Shown piece after piece: positions 1 to 8,606 of a stretch of 64,000 nucleotides of DNA (the stretch's first letter is position 1; each line of letters starts with the position of its first letter). Origin of the DNA: Rhodocaloribacter litoris (GTDB taxonomy: Bacteria > Bacteroidota > Rhodothermia > Rhodothermales > ISCAR-4553); NCBI RefSeq assembly GCF_011682235.2, contig NZ_CP076718.1, forward strand, positions 1 to 64,000, read 5' to 3'. The position numbers and the translations under genes were made by a program. The notes beneath the pieces were generated by a model. The model was not told the origin of the DNA. It did no database searches and saw only the letters and a list, made by a program, of their open reading frames with translations.

Positions 1-25
1 ACCTACCGCTTACCCCTCGACGATC

Positions 26-886
26 ATGGTTTCGACTGCTGCCTCCCTGCCCGTCTCCACACACGACGACGCCGCGCTCGAACTGCCCGACGGCAGCCAC
101 CGCGAACGCGTCCCCGTGCTCATCTTCGAACACCCCGCCCAGATGGCCCGCCAGGTGGCCCGCCGCATCGCCAACCTGATCGAGGAGCGGCAGGCCGTCG
201 GCAAAAACGTCGTGCTCGGCCTGCCCACCGGCTCCACCCCCATCGGCGTCTACGAAGAACTCGTCCGCATGCACCGCGAGCAGGGCCTCGACTTCTCGAA
301 CGTCATCACGTTCAACCTCGACGAGTACTACCCCATGCAACCGGACAGCCTTCAGAGCTACCACCGGTTCATGCACGAGCACTTCTTCGACCACGTCAAC
401 ATCCCGAAGGAAAACATCCACATCCCCCGGGGCGACCTGCCCCGCGAGGAGGTCGAGGCCTACTGCCTGCAGTACGAGCACGCCATCACCAAGGCCGGCG
501 GGCTGGACCTGGTGCTGCTGGGCATCGGCCGCAACGGTCACATCGGCTTCAACGAGCCCGGCTCCGGGCCGGAGACGCGCACCCGCCTGGTCGTGCTCGA
601 CGAGATCACGCGCAAGGACGCCGCCAGCGACTTCTTCGGGGAGGAGAACGTGCCGCGGGAGGCCATCACGATGGGCGTTGGAACCATTCTGGACGCCCGG
701 GAGATCATCCTGATGGCCACCGGGGAGCACAAAGCCTCCATCGTGCGCCGGGCCGTGGAGGAGGAGCCCAACCGCCGCGTGACGGCCTCCTTCCTGCAAC
801 GCCATCGCAACGCCACCTTCTACGTGGACCGGGCTGCCGCGGGCGAGCTGACCCGCATCAAGCCCCCCGGCTCGCCTGCGAGGTGA
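26..886 (+). CDS. nagB: Glucosamine-6-phosphate deaminase, single-domain
   Basis: This cytoplasmic enzyme converts glucosamine 6-phosphate to fructose 6-phosphate and ammonia, feeding amino sugars into glycolysis. The 286-residue protein shows the phosphate-binding motif LGLPTGSTP (about residues 64-72), the FNLDEYY motif with D99, and GIGRNGHIGFNEPGS with H172. In E. coli NagB the residue two before this His is Asp141; here it is Asn170, as is typical of a Bacteroidota-type subfamily with a variable residue there. Members of that subfamily often carry a C-terminal PIG-L-like deacetylase domain, which is absent here. The first ATG lies only 25 bases from the window edge, so an upstream operon partner cannot be excluded. 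Function is well supported by the family signature. Confidence 0.93.
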   Translation: MVSTAASLPVSTHDDAALELPDGSHRERVPVLIFEHPAQMARQVARRIANLIEERQAVGKNVVLGLPTGSTPIGVYEELVRMHREQGLDFSNVITFNLDEYYPMQPDSLQSYHRFMHEHFFDHVNIPKENIHIPRGDLPREEVEAYCLQYEHAITKAGGLDLVLLGIGRNGHIGFNEPGSGPETRTRLVVLDEITRKDAASDFFGEENVPREAITMGVGTILDAREIILMATGEHKASIVRRAVEEEPNRRVTASFLQRHRNATFYVDRAAAGELTRIKPPGSPAR

Positions 887-905
887 CGTGGACGCCCGAA
901 CCGAC

Positions 906-1112
906 ATGCGGGTCTGGTTCTGCATCCTGTGCCTGCTGAGCGGCGGGTGCCGCCCGGGCGGCGCCCCCTCCGACGCCGCCAACGACACACCCGCACCGGA
1001 CAACACCGTGGCCCTCTGCCATGGGGAGGGCTGCCTCTACCGGACCACCGCCCACGGCCGCACCTATCACGACTATTCGACCGGGTTCCGCTGCTGCGCC
1101 GACGCCCGATGA
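906..1112 (+). CDS. Tiny putative lipoprotein ending in a formylglycine-enzyme-like tail
   Basis: This 68-residue ORF lies 19 bases after nagB; an in-frame GTG at 888 is an alternative start. The N-terminus MRVWFCILCLLSGGC looks like a lipoprotein signal with lipobox LSGGC (Cys15). The C-terminus ends YHDYSTGFRCCADAR, which resembles the extreme end of SUMF1/formylglycine-generating-enzyme family domains (…TGFRCC…). Everything between those two ends of such a protein, hundreds of residues, is missing. It may be a remnant of a deleted lipoprotein-type SUMF1 gene, or a real short cysteine-rich lipoprotein. I do not recognise a function for a protein of this size. Confidence 0.4.
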   Translation: MRVWFCILCLLSGGCRPGGAPSDAANDTPAPDNTVALCHGEGCLYRTTAHGRTYHDYSTGFRCCADAR

Positions 1113-1118
1113 ACCCGG
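1081..1118. terminator. Hairpin between convergent genes
   Basis: CCGGGTTC at 1081-1088 pairs perfectly with GAACCCGG at 1111-1118, leaving a 22-base loop. It overlaps the stop codon of the small lipoprotein ORF and lies before the end of the convergent SorC-family gene. There is no T-run, so it may act as a bidirectional or processing hairpin rather than a classic intrinsic terminator. Confidence 0.35.
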
Positions 1119-1142
1119 CGCTCCCCCATCCGGAAAGGCGTG

Positions 1143-2093
1143 TCAGGCCGCCTGCAGGCGGACGGCCGTATCGTAGTCCGTGATCAGGACGTTGATGAGC
1201 CGCCCCCGCAGCGCGCCCAGAATCGCCTCCACCTTTTCGGCCCCTCCGGCCACGCCCACCACGCGCGGCACCGCTTTCAGCTCCTCCAGCGTGATCCCGA
1301 TGGTGCGCTCGTCGAGTTCCGTCTTCACGGGCTTCCCGCCTGCATCGAAGAAGCGCATGGCGATGTCGCCGACCGCACCGGCGGCCGCCAGGGCCTCGTA
1401 GGCCGCATCCGGCAGGATCCCGCCCTGCCGTTCGAAGACGGGGTTAGTGGACAGGGCGCCGATGCCCGCAAACGCCATCGTGAGCCGCGGGAACCACCCC
1501 ATGGCCTCCCGGACATAGCGGTCCGAGCGCAGGATGGCGCTGCTCTCGGCCCGGTCCACGATGCCGGGTGCCGGTAGCAGGGTGACCGTACCGCCGAGGA
1601 GCTGGGCCAGGCGGCGTGACAGGTTGGCGGCATGGATCTCCGCCTCGGGCGGTCCCAGCCCTCCCATGGTCTGCACCACCCGCACGGGATGGACGGGCCG
1701 GGGCTGCAGGGCGTTGACCATGGCCTGGAGCGTCCGCCCCCAGGTGACGCCGATGACGTCGCCGTCCTGGATGGTGCGCTGGAGGTAGTCCGCCGCGGCG
1801 ACTCCCAGTTGCTGCCCAAACACCCGCTCCCCCGCTTCGGTCTCCACGATGAGCACCTCCTTCAACCCGAACCGCCGCTCCAGTTCCGTTTCCAAGTCGA
1901 GGAAGGCCATGCTGGAGACGACGTTGATCTGCACGACCCCCTCCTCACGGGCCTGCCGGAGCAGGCGCGACACCCGGGGCCGGGACAGCTGGAGACGATC
2001 CGCGATCTCCTGCTGCGTCAGGTCCTGCAGGTAATACAGCACACTCACCTTGAACAGCAGGCGGTGATCGACGGGCTCTTTGCGACGGGCCAT
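1143..2093 (-). CDS. SorC-family sugar-responsive transcriptional regulator
   Basis: This 316-residue regulator has an N-terminal helix-turn-helix (LTQQEIADRLQLSRPRVSRL, about residues 25-44) followed by a sugar-phosphate-binding domain of the SorC/DeoR type, where an effector such as a phosphorylated sugar would bind. I chose the ATG at 2093, which begins MARRKEP; a TTG ten codons upstream is possible but the extra residues look unconserved. It is divergent from the 21-kb rhamnoside operon, and two related palindromes lie in the 207-base gap, so it is the likely regulator of that operon and of itself. SorC proteins usually act as tetramers on paired sites. The rhamnose-pathway effector is inferred from position. 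Confidence 0.88.
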   Translation of the reverse strand: MARRKEPVDHRLLFKVSVLYYLQDLTQQEIADRLQLSRPRVSRLLRQAREEGVVQINVVSSMAFLDLETELERRFGLKEVLIVETEAGERVFGQQLGVAAADYLQRTIQDGDVIGVTWGRTLQAMVNALQPRPVHPVRVVQTMGGLGPPEAEIHAANLSRRLAQLLGGTVTLLPAPGIVDRAESSAILRSDRYVREAMGWFPRLTMAFAGIGALSTNPVFERQGGILPDAAYEALAAAGAVGDIAMRFFDAGGKPVKTELDERTIGITLEELKAVPRVVGVAGGAEKVEAILGALRGRLINVLITDYDTAVRLQAA

Positions 2094-2127
2094 GGTGGTC
2101 TCTTTCGGAAGGAAAACAGGCAATAAC

Positions 2128-2141
2128 TGAACATACGTTCA
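2128..2141. promoter_or_regulatory. Candidate SorC-family operator 1
   Basis: TGAACATACGTTCA is an imperfect palindrome (TGAACA-TA-CGTTCA) 35 bases upstream of the SorC-family start. It matches the palindrome at 2241-2254 at most positions. The half-site TGAACA resembles the half-site I recall for DeoR of Bacillus subtilis, a SorC-family protein. Assignment to this regulator is inferred from motif and position. Confidence 0.5.
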
Positions 2142-2231
2142 TTTTTCAAATTTTTCTCATCTTCACAATCACTTCATGGAAAGGAGTTTCGTCCTCCGGG
2201 ATCGGTAAATATTTTGTTAACCAGATCAAAA

Positions 2232-2262
2232 GTTCTTTACTGAACAAGTGTTCATAAAGAAC
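2232..2262. promoter_or_regulatory. Candidate SorC-family operator 2 with extended dyad
   Basis: The core TGAACAAGTGTTCA at 2241-2254 is a perfect palindrome with 6-base arms. It is embedded in a larger dyad: GTTCTTTA at 2232-2239 and TAAAGAAC at 2255-2262 are perfect complements, offset by one base from the core axis. The stretch therefore reads as alternating GTTC/GAAC half-sites. It lies 47 bases upstream of the TonB-receptor start, where it could overlap the promoter or block elongation. Together with the site at 2128 it suits a tetrameric regulator bridging two operators about 113 bases apart. Confidence 0.55.
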
Positions 2263-2300
2263 CGCTTTCCGTCCCACCTTCTTACCCGCCCCGGTAGGTC

Positions 2301-5126
2301 ATGAAAACGCTCTACACCTCCTGCAGCCTCCTCACGCTCCTGATCGCACTTGCGGTACCGGTCGCCTCCGCCCAATCCACCGGCACCATCACGGGCACCG
2401 TCACCGATGCCCGGGGCAACGCGCTTCCCGGAGCCCAGGTCATTGTGGCCGGCACATCGCTCGGCACCGTCACCGGCATTGACGGGCGCTATGCCCTCGA
2501 CGGCGTGCCGGCCGGCGAGCATACCGTCGAGGTCCGTTTCGTCGGCTATCAGACGGGCGAGGCCACCGTCTCGGTCGAGGCCGGCGGGCGCATCCGCCTC
2601 GACTTCGCGCTCGAGGAAGAAGTGCTTCGCTTCGACGAGTTGATCGTGACGGGGACGTTCGACCGGCGCAGCGCCCAGGAAGCCTCCGTGGCCATCACGA
2701 CGCTGACCCCGCAGGTCCTGGAGCAGACGGTCCCGGTCAGCTCGGCCGATGTGCTGAAGAACGTGCCCGGCGTGTTCGTCAACTCGGCCCTGGGCGAGAT
2801 CCGTAACATCGTCTACTCCCGCGGCGTCTCGGCCAACACCGTCGACGCCGACCGGGGCTACTACTACGTCTCCATGCAGGAGGACGGGCTCCCCGTGACG
2901 ACCCTCACTGGGGGCAACTACGGCCCGGACTACTACCTCCGGCACGACCTGACCGTCACCCGGGTCGAGGCCGTACGGGGCGGCTCGGCGTCCATCACCT
3001 CGGCCAACGCGCCCGGCGGTGTGTTCAACTATCTCTCGCGGACGGGTGCCGGAACGTTCGGCGGCGCCGTCTCGACGCGCAACGGGCTCCAGGGCGGCGA
3101 CAACCCGTTCGTTCGCTTCGACGCCACCCTCGGCGGGCCGCTCTCCGAGAAGGTCACCTTCAACGTTGGCGGCTTCTACCGCTACGACGAGGGCGCCCGG
3201 GATGCCGGCTACCCGATGAACCAGGGCGGCCAGCTCAAGGGCAACCTGACGTACGGGCTCGAGAACGGCTTCCTCCGCTTCTACGCCAAATACCTCCACG
3301 ACACGAACGGATGGTTTGAGTTCATCCCGGCGGTCAACTTCAGCGACCCGACCTTCGCGCAGGGCTTCGACGCCGCCTCGTCGGTCCTCTTTGAGCCGAT
3401 GGCGGTGCCGGTCTACTCGACGCGCCGGAACGAGACGCTGACACTCGACCCGAGCAAACTCGTCAACTCGCGCGAGCAGATGATCCAGTTCCAGCTCGTC
3501 CAGTTCCTCGACGGCTGGGAGATCGACAACAACGCCCGTTTCTCCCACAAGGGCCGCACCTGGCAGTCGAGCGGGGTGATCTTCATGTCCCACCCGGCTG
3601 ACCCGCTGGTCTATCTCATCGGCGGCATGGCCGTGGATTTCGGCACGTATCGCTTCACGGACCCCGACACCGGGACCCTCATGGCCGAAGTGGTGCGGGC
3701 CCCCGGCAGTCCGTTCGATCCGAGCACCTACACCGTCACAACGAACAACCTGCCCAACGGGGGGCGTTTCCTGAACGGTCTCGCGCTCGACTTCCGGGCC
3801 TCGGTCAACGAGGTGATGGACCAGTTCCAGGTGGCCCGTGAGGTCGGCCCCATGCGCTTCGTGGCCGGCGGCTTCTTCGCCTACGCCGACCTGGTGCAGA
3901 CGAACAGCTTCGGCAGCCTGGTGACGAACACGTTCGTGCCCCGGCCGCAGGCGCTGACCGTCACGTACACGGCCCTCGATGGGACGACCTATCAGGTGAC
4001 CGAGCCGCATGGCTTCTGGAACACGACCCTGAGCGAAACGCGCAACGACGCCTCGCAGCTGACCCTGGCCGGCTTCTTCAACCACAGCTGGGAGCTCTCC
4101 GACCGGTTCAACCTCGACTACGGCTTCCGCCTCGAGCGGGTGCGCAACGAGGGTACCAACTCCATCGCGTCCCTGGTGCGCCCGCCCGTGGGCACCGCGG
4201 GCGGACGTGACGGCAGCCCGCTCACCCTCTACGACAACGCCACCGTCACGTTCGAGGACTTTTCCTACGACGCCACCGTCACCACCTTCTCCTTCTCGGG
4301 CGGGCTCAACTACGAACTCACGAACCGCCTGGCCATCTACGGGCGCTTCTCGCGGGGCAACAAGGCGCCCGACCTGATCCTCTACAACGACATCGACACC
4401 CAGTTCGAGGCCGAAACGCTGGAGCCTATCACACAGAAGATTACCCAGGTCGAGGGGGGGCTGAAGTATCGCTCGCCCCGGATGACACTCATCGCAACGC
4501 CCTTCTACAGCTTCCTCGACGACTTCGCCATCAGCACACCCTTTCAGAACGAAGACGGAACGTTCTACACACCGCCGACCCTGTTCAACGCCATCGAGAC
4601 CTATGGCGTCGAGGTCGAGTTCGACGCGGACCTGTCCCACGGCTTCGGTCTCCGCGCGGTGACGACGCTCCAGAACTCGACGGCCACGCGGTGGAAGCTG
4701 AACGTCGCCAACAACCCCGGGCCGGCAGACGACCAGGTACTGGACTTCTCCGGCGGCAAGGCTGAGAACGCCGCCGACGTCATGTTCACGCTGACGCCGC
4801 GGTTCCAGCGAGGCCGGTTCTCTTCCTTCGCCACGATCCGGTACATGGGAGCGCGCCCGGCCAACGTGCCCCGCGCCTTCGACCTGCCCGCCTTCACGAC
4901 GGTGGACCTGGGCGTCGACGTCGACGTGACACCGCGCGTGCATCTGGGGGCGTCGGTGAGCAACCTTTTCGATACGGCCGGCATCATGAGCTGGACGCCG
5001 CCGGGGCTGCTCATCGGCCGCCAGACGTTCACGCCGGAACAGGTGGCCGCCAACCCGGACGCCACCTTCGGCGTGGTACCCGTGCAACCGCGGTCGTTCT
5101 TCGTCTCGCTCCGGTACGACTTCTGA
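2301..5126 (+). CDS. TonB-dependent outer-membrane receptor of the rhamnoside operon
   Basis: A 941-residue outer-membrane receptor and the first gene of the operon. It has a signal peptide (MKTLYTSCSLLTLLIALAVP, cleavage after about ASAQ), a carboxypeptidase-regulatory-like domain (about residues 30-115, GTITGTVTDARGNALPGAQV and VEVRFVGYQ), a plug domain (about 120-240) and a beta-barrel ending in Phe (VSLRYDF). There is no SusD-like lipoprotein next to it, so it is not a canonical SusCD pair. Its place upstream of two rhamnosidase families suggests uptake of a rhamnosylated oligosaccharide or phenolic glycoside. Substrate is inferred. Confidence 0.9.
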   Translation: MKTLYTSCSLLTLLIALAVPVASAQSTGTITGTVTDARGNALPGAQVIVAGTSLGTVTGIDGRYALDGVPAGEHTVEVRFVGYQTGEATVSVEAGGRIRLDFALEEEVLRFDELIVTGTFDRRSAQEASVAITTLTPQVLEQTVPVSSADVLKNVPGVFVNSALGEIRNIVYSRGVSANTVDADRGYYYVSMQEDGLPVTTLTGGNYGPDYYLRHDLTVTRVEAVRGGSASITSANAPGGVFNYLSRTGAGTFGGAVSTRNGLQGGDNPFVRFDATLGGPLSEKVTFNVGGFYRYDEGARDAGYPMNQGGQLKGNLTYGLENGFLRFYAKYLHDTNGWFEFIPAVNFSDPTFAQGFDAASSVLFEPMAVPVYSTRRNETLTLDPSKLVNSREQMIQFQLVQFLDGWEIDNNARFSHKGRTWQSSGVIFMSHPADPLVYLIGGMAVDFGTYRFTDPDTGTLMAEVVRAPGSPFDPSTYTVTTNNLPNGGRFLNGLALDFRASVNEVMDQFQVAREVGPMRFVAGGFFAYADLVQTNSFGSLVTNTFVPRPQALTVTYTALDGTTYQVTEPHGFWNTTLSETRNDASQLTLAGFFNHSWELSDRFNLDYGFRLERVRNEGTNSIASLVRPPVGTAGGRDGSPLTLYDNATVTFEDFSYDATVTTFSFSGGLNYELTNRLAIYGRFSRGNKAPDLILYNDIDTQFEAETLEPITQKITQVEGGLKYRSPRMTLIATPFYSFLDDFAISTPFQNEDGTFYTPPTLFNAIETYGVEVEFDADLSHGFGLRAVTTLQNSTATRWKLNVANNPGPADDQVLDFSGGKAENAADVMFTLTPRFQRGRFSSFATIRYMGARPANVPRAFDLPAFTTVDLGVDVDVTPRVHLGASVSNLFDTAGIMSWTPPGLLIGRQTFTPEQVAANPDATFGVVPVQPRSFFVSLRYDF

Positions 5127-5197
5127 CGGAGATCCCCGCCCGTGTATCGCGCCCGCGCCTCGGAGGCGTTTTCTCCCCACACAACCCCCATCGCGCC

Positions 5198-8100
5198 ATG
5201 CTCCGTCGCCTGCTTCCCTTCCTGCTCCTGATCGGCTCCGTACCCGCGCTCGCCCAGACGCCGGCCGGCAACCTCGAACAGGGCTTCCGGAACCCGCCCG
5301 AGGCCGCCAGACCCCGCGTCTGGTGGCACTGGATGAACGGCAACGTCACCCGTGAGGGCATCACAGCCGACCTCGAATGGATGAAACGGGCCGGCATCGG
5401 CGGCTTCCAGCAGTTCGACGTCGACCTGGGCAACTTCCTGGCAGGCGAGTTCTCCCTGCCGACGTACGTCGAGGAGCGGGTCGTGTACCGCACGCCGGCC
5501 TGGCAGGAGCTCCTCCGCCATGCGGCGGCCGAGGCGAAGCGGCTGGGGCTGGAGATGACGATGCACAGCTCGGCCGGCTGGAGCGAGACGGGCGGCCCCT
5601 GGGTGCGGCCCGAGCAGGCCATGAAAAAGGTGGTGTGGAGCGACACGATCCTGACGGGGGGACGGCACTTCACGGGGCGGCTTCCCCACCCGCCCACCGT
5701 GACGGGCCCCTTCCACGACCTGCCCCGCCTCTCGCCCCTCAGTGCCATCACGGGGGCGGAAGCGCTGCCCACGTACTATGAGGACGTGGCCGTCCTCGCC
5801 TACCGGAACCCCGTGCCCGGCACGGCCCCGCGCCCGCGCCTCGAAGCCGCCACGCCGGACCTGGACCTCTCGCGCCTTGCGGACGGCAACCTGCTGGACC
5901 CGGTGGCGCTCCCGTTCGAGGAGGGGGGCCATGCCTGGATCCGGCTCACCTACGACCAGCCGGTGACGGTCTATGCCCTCACGCTCGTCATGCCGGAGGG
6001 CTTTCCGCCCGGCCTGATCCAGGCCAGCCAGGACGGGATCACCTTCACGACGATCGCCGCCTTCCCGGGGCAGACCGGCTACGTACTGAGCCACCTGCCG
6101 GTGCAGACCTTCGCCTTTGCGCCCACCACCGCACGCACCTTCCGCGTCGTCTTCACGGGCCTGCCGCCGACGAGCCCCTTCGCCCAGTTCCTGGGAGCCG
6201 GCCCCCGCACGGCCCATGCCGTCGCCGAGCTGACGCTGCACACGACCCCCCGGGCGCACCGCTGGGAGGCCAAAGCCGGCTATGACATCCTGTTCGACTA
6301 CGAGCCTCTGGCGACGCCGCCCGTGCCGGCCGGCGTCACCATCGATCCGGCGGGGATCGTGGACCTGACGACGCGGATGCGGCCGGACGGCACGCTCGAC
6401 TGGGAGGTGCCCGAGGGCGAATGGGTCGTCCTGCGCCTGGGCGCCTCGCTGACCGGCGCCACGAACAACCCGGCACCGCCCGAGGGCCGAGGGCTGGAGG
6501 TGGACAAGCTCAGCGCCGAGGCCGTCCGCGCCTACATCCGCGACTACATGGCCCCGGTCGAAGATGCACTCGGCGACCTGGTGGGCGAGGCGTTGCAATA
6601 CCTTCTGATCGACAGCTGGGAGGCCGGCCTGCAGAACTGGACCCCGGCCCTCCTCGCCGCGTTCGAGGCGCGGCGAGGGTATGACCCGAGGCCCTACCTG
6701 CCGGCCCTCACCGGCCGCATCGTGGGCAGCGCCGAGATCACCGACCGCTTCCTCTACGACTACCGCCTCACCATCGCCGACCTGCTCGCAGAGAACCACT
6801 ACGGCGTCATCGACGCCTACCTGGCCGAGCGGGGCATGAGCACGTACGGCGAGGCCGCTGGCGCCAACAACGCCATGTTCCAGGACGCCCTGCGCAACAA
6901 GGGGATCATCGACATCCCCATGGGCGAGTTCTGGACGCTCCCGGCCGGCGAGACGCGCTACCGGCCCGAGCACATCACCGACATCCGGGAGGCGGCCTCG
7001 GCCGCCCACATCCACGGTGTGCCCATCGTCGCCGCCGAATCCTTCACGACGATGGCGCCGGGATGGAGCGAGCCGCCCTCCGCCCTCAAGCCGCTCGGCG
7101 ACCATTACCTGGCCCGTGGCGTCACCCGGTTTGTCCTCCACACCTCGGTGCACCAGCCGCTGCCCACGCCGCCCGGCTTCACGCTGTTCGTCTTCGGCCA
7201 GCACATCAACCGGCACACCACCTGGGCCGAGATGGCCGGCGGCTGGCTGACCTACCTGGCCCGGGCCTCCTACCTGCTCCAGCAGGGCCGCCACGTGGCC
7301 GACCTGGCCTACTTCATCGGCGAGGGCATCCCCGCCACGGTGTTCTACGGCGAGGATACCACGCCCGACCCCGAGCCGCCCGAGGGCTACGCCTACGACT
7401 ACCTCAACGCAGACGTGCTCCTGCGCAGCCGCGTCGAGGATGGGATGCTGGTGCTGCCGAGCGGGATGCGCTACCGGGTGCTGGTCCTTCCGCACCGCGT
7501 CGACGGTGTTTCGCCGGCCGTGATGCGGCACCTGCGCGACCTCGTCGCCGCCGGGGCCACGGTCGTCGGCGCACCGCCCCGGGGGACCCTCGGCCTGACG
7601 GGCTACCCCGCCGCCGATGCCGAGGTCCGCGCCCTCACCGCCGAGGTCTGGGGCGATACCGACGGGCGCGTCATCACCGAGCACGCCTACGGGCAGGGCC
7701 GCGTCTACTGGGGCACTCCGCTGGAGGAGGTGCTGGCCGCGATGGACATCGCCCCGGACGTCGAGACGACGCGTCCCCACTTCGACACTCGCATCGACTG
7801 GATCCACCGGCAGACCGACGACGGGACCGACCTCTACTTTGTCTCGAACCAGACAGGCCGCGCCCTGCAGCTGGAGGCCCGCTTCCGCGTCGCCGGCCGC
7901 GAGGCCGAGGTCTGGGACCCCGTTACGGCGACCATCACCCCGGCCTCGTACATCATCGAGGACGGCCGCACAACGGTTCCGCTTGACCTGGAGCCCTACG
8001 AGTCCGTTTTTGTCGTATTCCGACGGCCCACCGACCGGCCGTCCCGTTCCGTCCCTGCCCTCGTCCGGGAGACGCTGATGACGCTCGAAGGCCCGTGGAC

Positions 8101-8599
8101 CGTCTCGTTCCAGGAGAACCGCGGGGCGCCCGATGCGATCCGCATGGACCGGCTCGCCTCCTGGACCGAACACGACGACCCGGGGGTGAAGTACTTCTCC
8201 GGCGTCGGCACCTACACGAAAACCATCGAGGTGCCGGCGGCCTGGCTCGCCGGCGGCGCACGCCTCGAGCTCGACCTGGGCGACGTCCGCGAGGTGGCCC
8301 GGGTGCGCGTCAACGGCGACACGCTGGGCGTGGCCTGGACACCTCCCTTCCGCGTGGACGTCACCGGGGCCCTGCGCCCCGGGCGGAACGAGATCACGAT
8401 CGAGGTGGCCAACCTGTGGACGAACCGGCTCGTCGGCGAGGCGCTGGGCCGGGTCGAACCCATCACCTTCACCACGTACCCCGGTTATGTGGCGGGATCC
8501 CCGTTGCTGGGTCCGGCCGGGCTGGAGGGCCAGCTCCGCCCGGCCGGCCTGCTCGGGCCGGTGACCCTGCACCGCATCGCGCCCCGACCGGCCAACTGA
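5198..8599 (+). CDS. GH106 alpha-L-rhamnosidase, exported
   Basis: A 1133-residue glycoside hydrolase of family GH106, which removes terminal alpha-L-rhamnose from plant glycosides, pectin side chains or algal polysaccharides. The N-terminus has a signal peptide (MLRRLLPFLLLIGSVPALAQ). The family hallmark PRVWWHWMNGNVTREGI follows at about residues 42-58, then a large catalytic region and C-terminal beta-sandwich domains (EVPAAWLAGGARLELDLGDV, then VTGALRPGRNEITIEVANLW). Length is typical for the family. It is probably periplasmic or surface-associated. It lies 71 bases after the receptor and 7 bases before the next gene. Confidence 0.92.
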   Translation: MLRRLLPFLLLIGSVPALAQTPAGNLEQGFRNPPEAARPRVWWHWMNGNVTREGITADLEWMKRAGIGGFQQFDVDLGNFLAGEFSLPTYVEERVVYRTPAWQELLRHAAAEAKRLGLEMTMHSSAGWSETGGPWVRPEQAMKKVVWSDTILTGGRHFTGRLPHPPTVTGPFHDLPRLSPLSAITGAEALPTYYEDVAVLAYRNPVPGTAPRPRLEAATPDLDLSRLADGNLLDPVALPFEEGGHAWIRLTYDQPVTVYALTLVMPEGFPPGLIQASQDGITFTTIAAFPGQTGYVLSHLPVQTFAFAPTTARTFRVVFTGLPPTSPFAQFLGAGPRTAHAVAELTLHTTPRAHRWEAKAGYDILFDYEPLATPPVPAGVTIDPAGIVDLTTRMRPDGTLDWEVPEGEWVVLRLGASLTGATNNPAPPEGRGLEVDKLSAEAVRAYIRDYMAPVEDALGDLVGEALQYLLIDSWEAGLQNWTPALLAAFEARRGYDPRPYLPALTGRIVGSAEITDRFLYDYRLTIADLLAENHYGVIDAYLAERGMSTYGEAAGANNAMFQDALRNKGIIDIPMGEFWTLPAGETRYRPEHITDIREAASAAHIHGVPIVAAESFTTMAPGWSEPPSALKPLGDHYLARGVTRFVLHTSVHQPLPTPPGFTLFVFGQHINRHTTWAEMAGGWLTYLARASYLLQQGRHVADLAYFIGEGIPATVFYGEDTTPDPEPPEGYAYDYLNADVLLRSRVEDGMLVLPSGMRYRVLVLPHRVDGVSPAVMRHLRDLVAAGATVVGAPPRGTLGLTGYPAADAEVRALTAEVWGDTDGRVITEHAYGQGRVYWGTPLEEVLAAMDIAPDVETTRPHFDTRIDWIHRQTDDGTDLYFVSNQTGRALQLEARFRVAGREAEVWDPVTATITPASYIIEDGRTTVPLDLEPYESVFVVFRRPTDRPSRSVPALVRETLMTLEGPWTVSFQENRGAPDAIRMDRLASWTEHDDPGVKYFSGVGTYTKTIEVPAAWLAGGARLELDLGDVREVARVRVNGDTLGVAWTPPFRVDVTGALRPGRNEITIEVANLWTNRLVGEALGRVEPITFTTYPGYVAGSPLLGPAGLEGQLRPAGLLGPVTLHRIAPRPAN

Positions 8600-8606
8600 T
8601 CCGACC

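Noticed and set aside
1148-1161. CCGCCTGCAGGCGG palindrome at the end of the SorC gene
   Set aside because: It has no loop, lies within coding sequence, and is a likely by-product of GC-rich codons for the residues there.
2226-5180. 984-codon open frame on the minus strand
   Set aside because: It is antisense to the TonB receptor and partly arises because GC-rich codons avoid stops in this frame; its residue composition (very high Arg, Gly, Val, His) has no family features.
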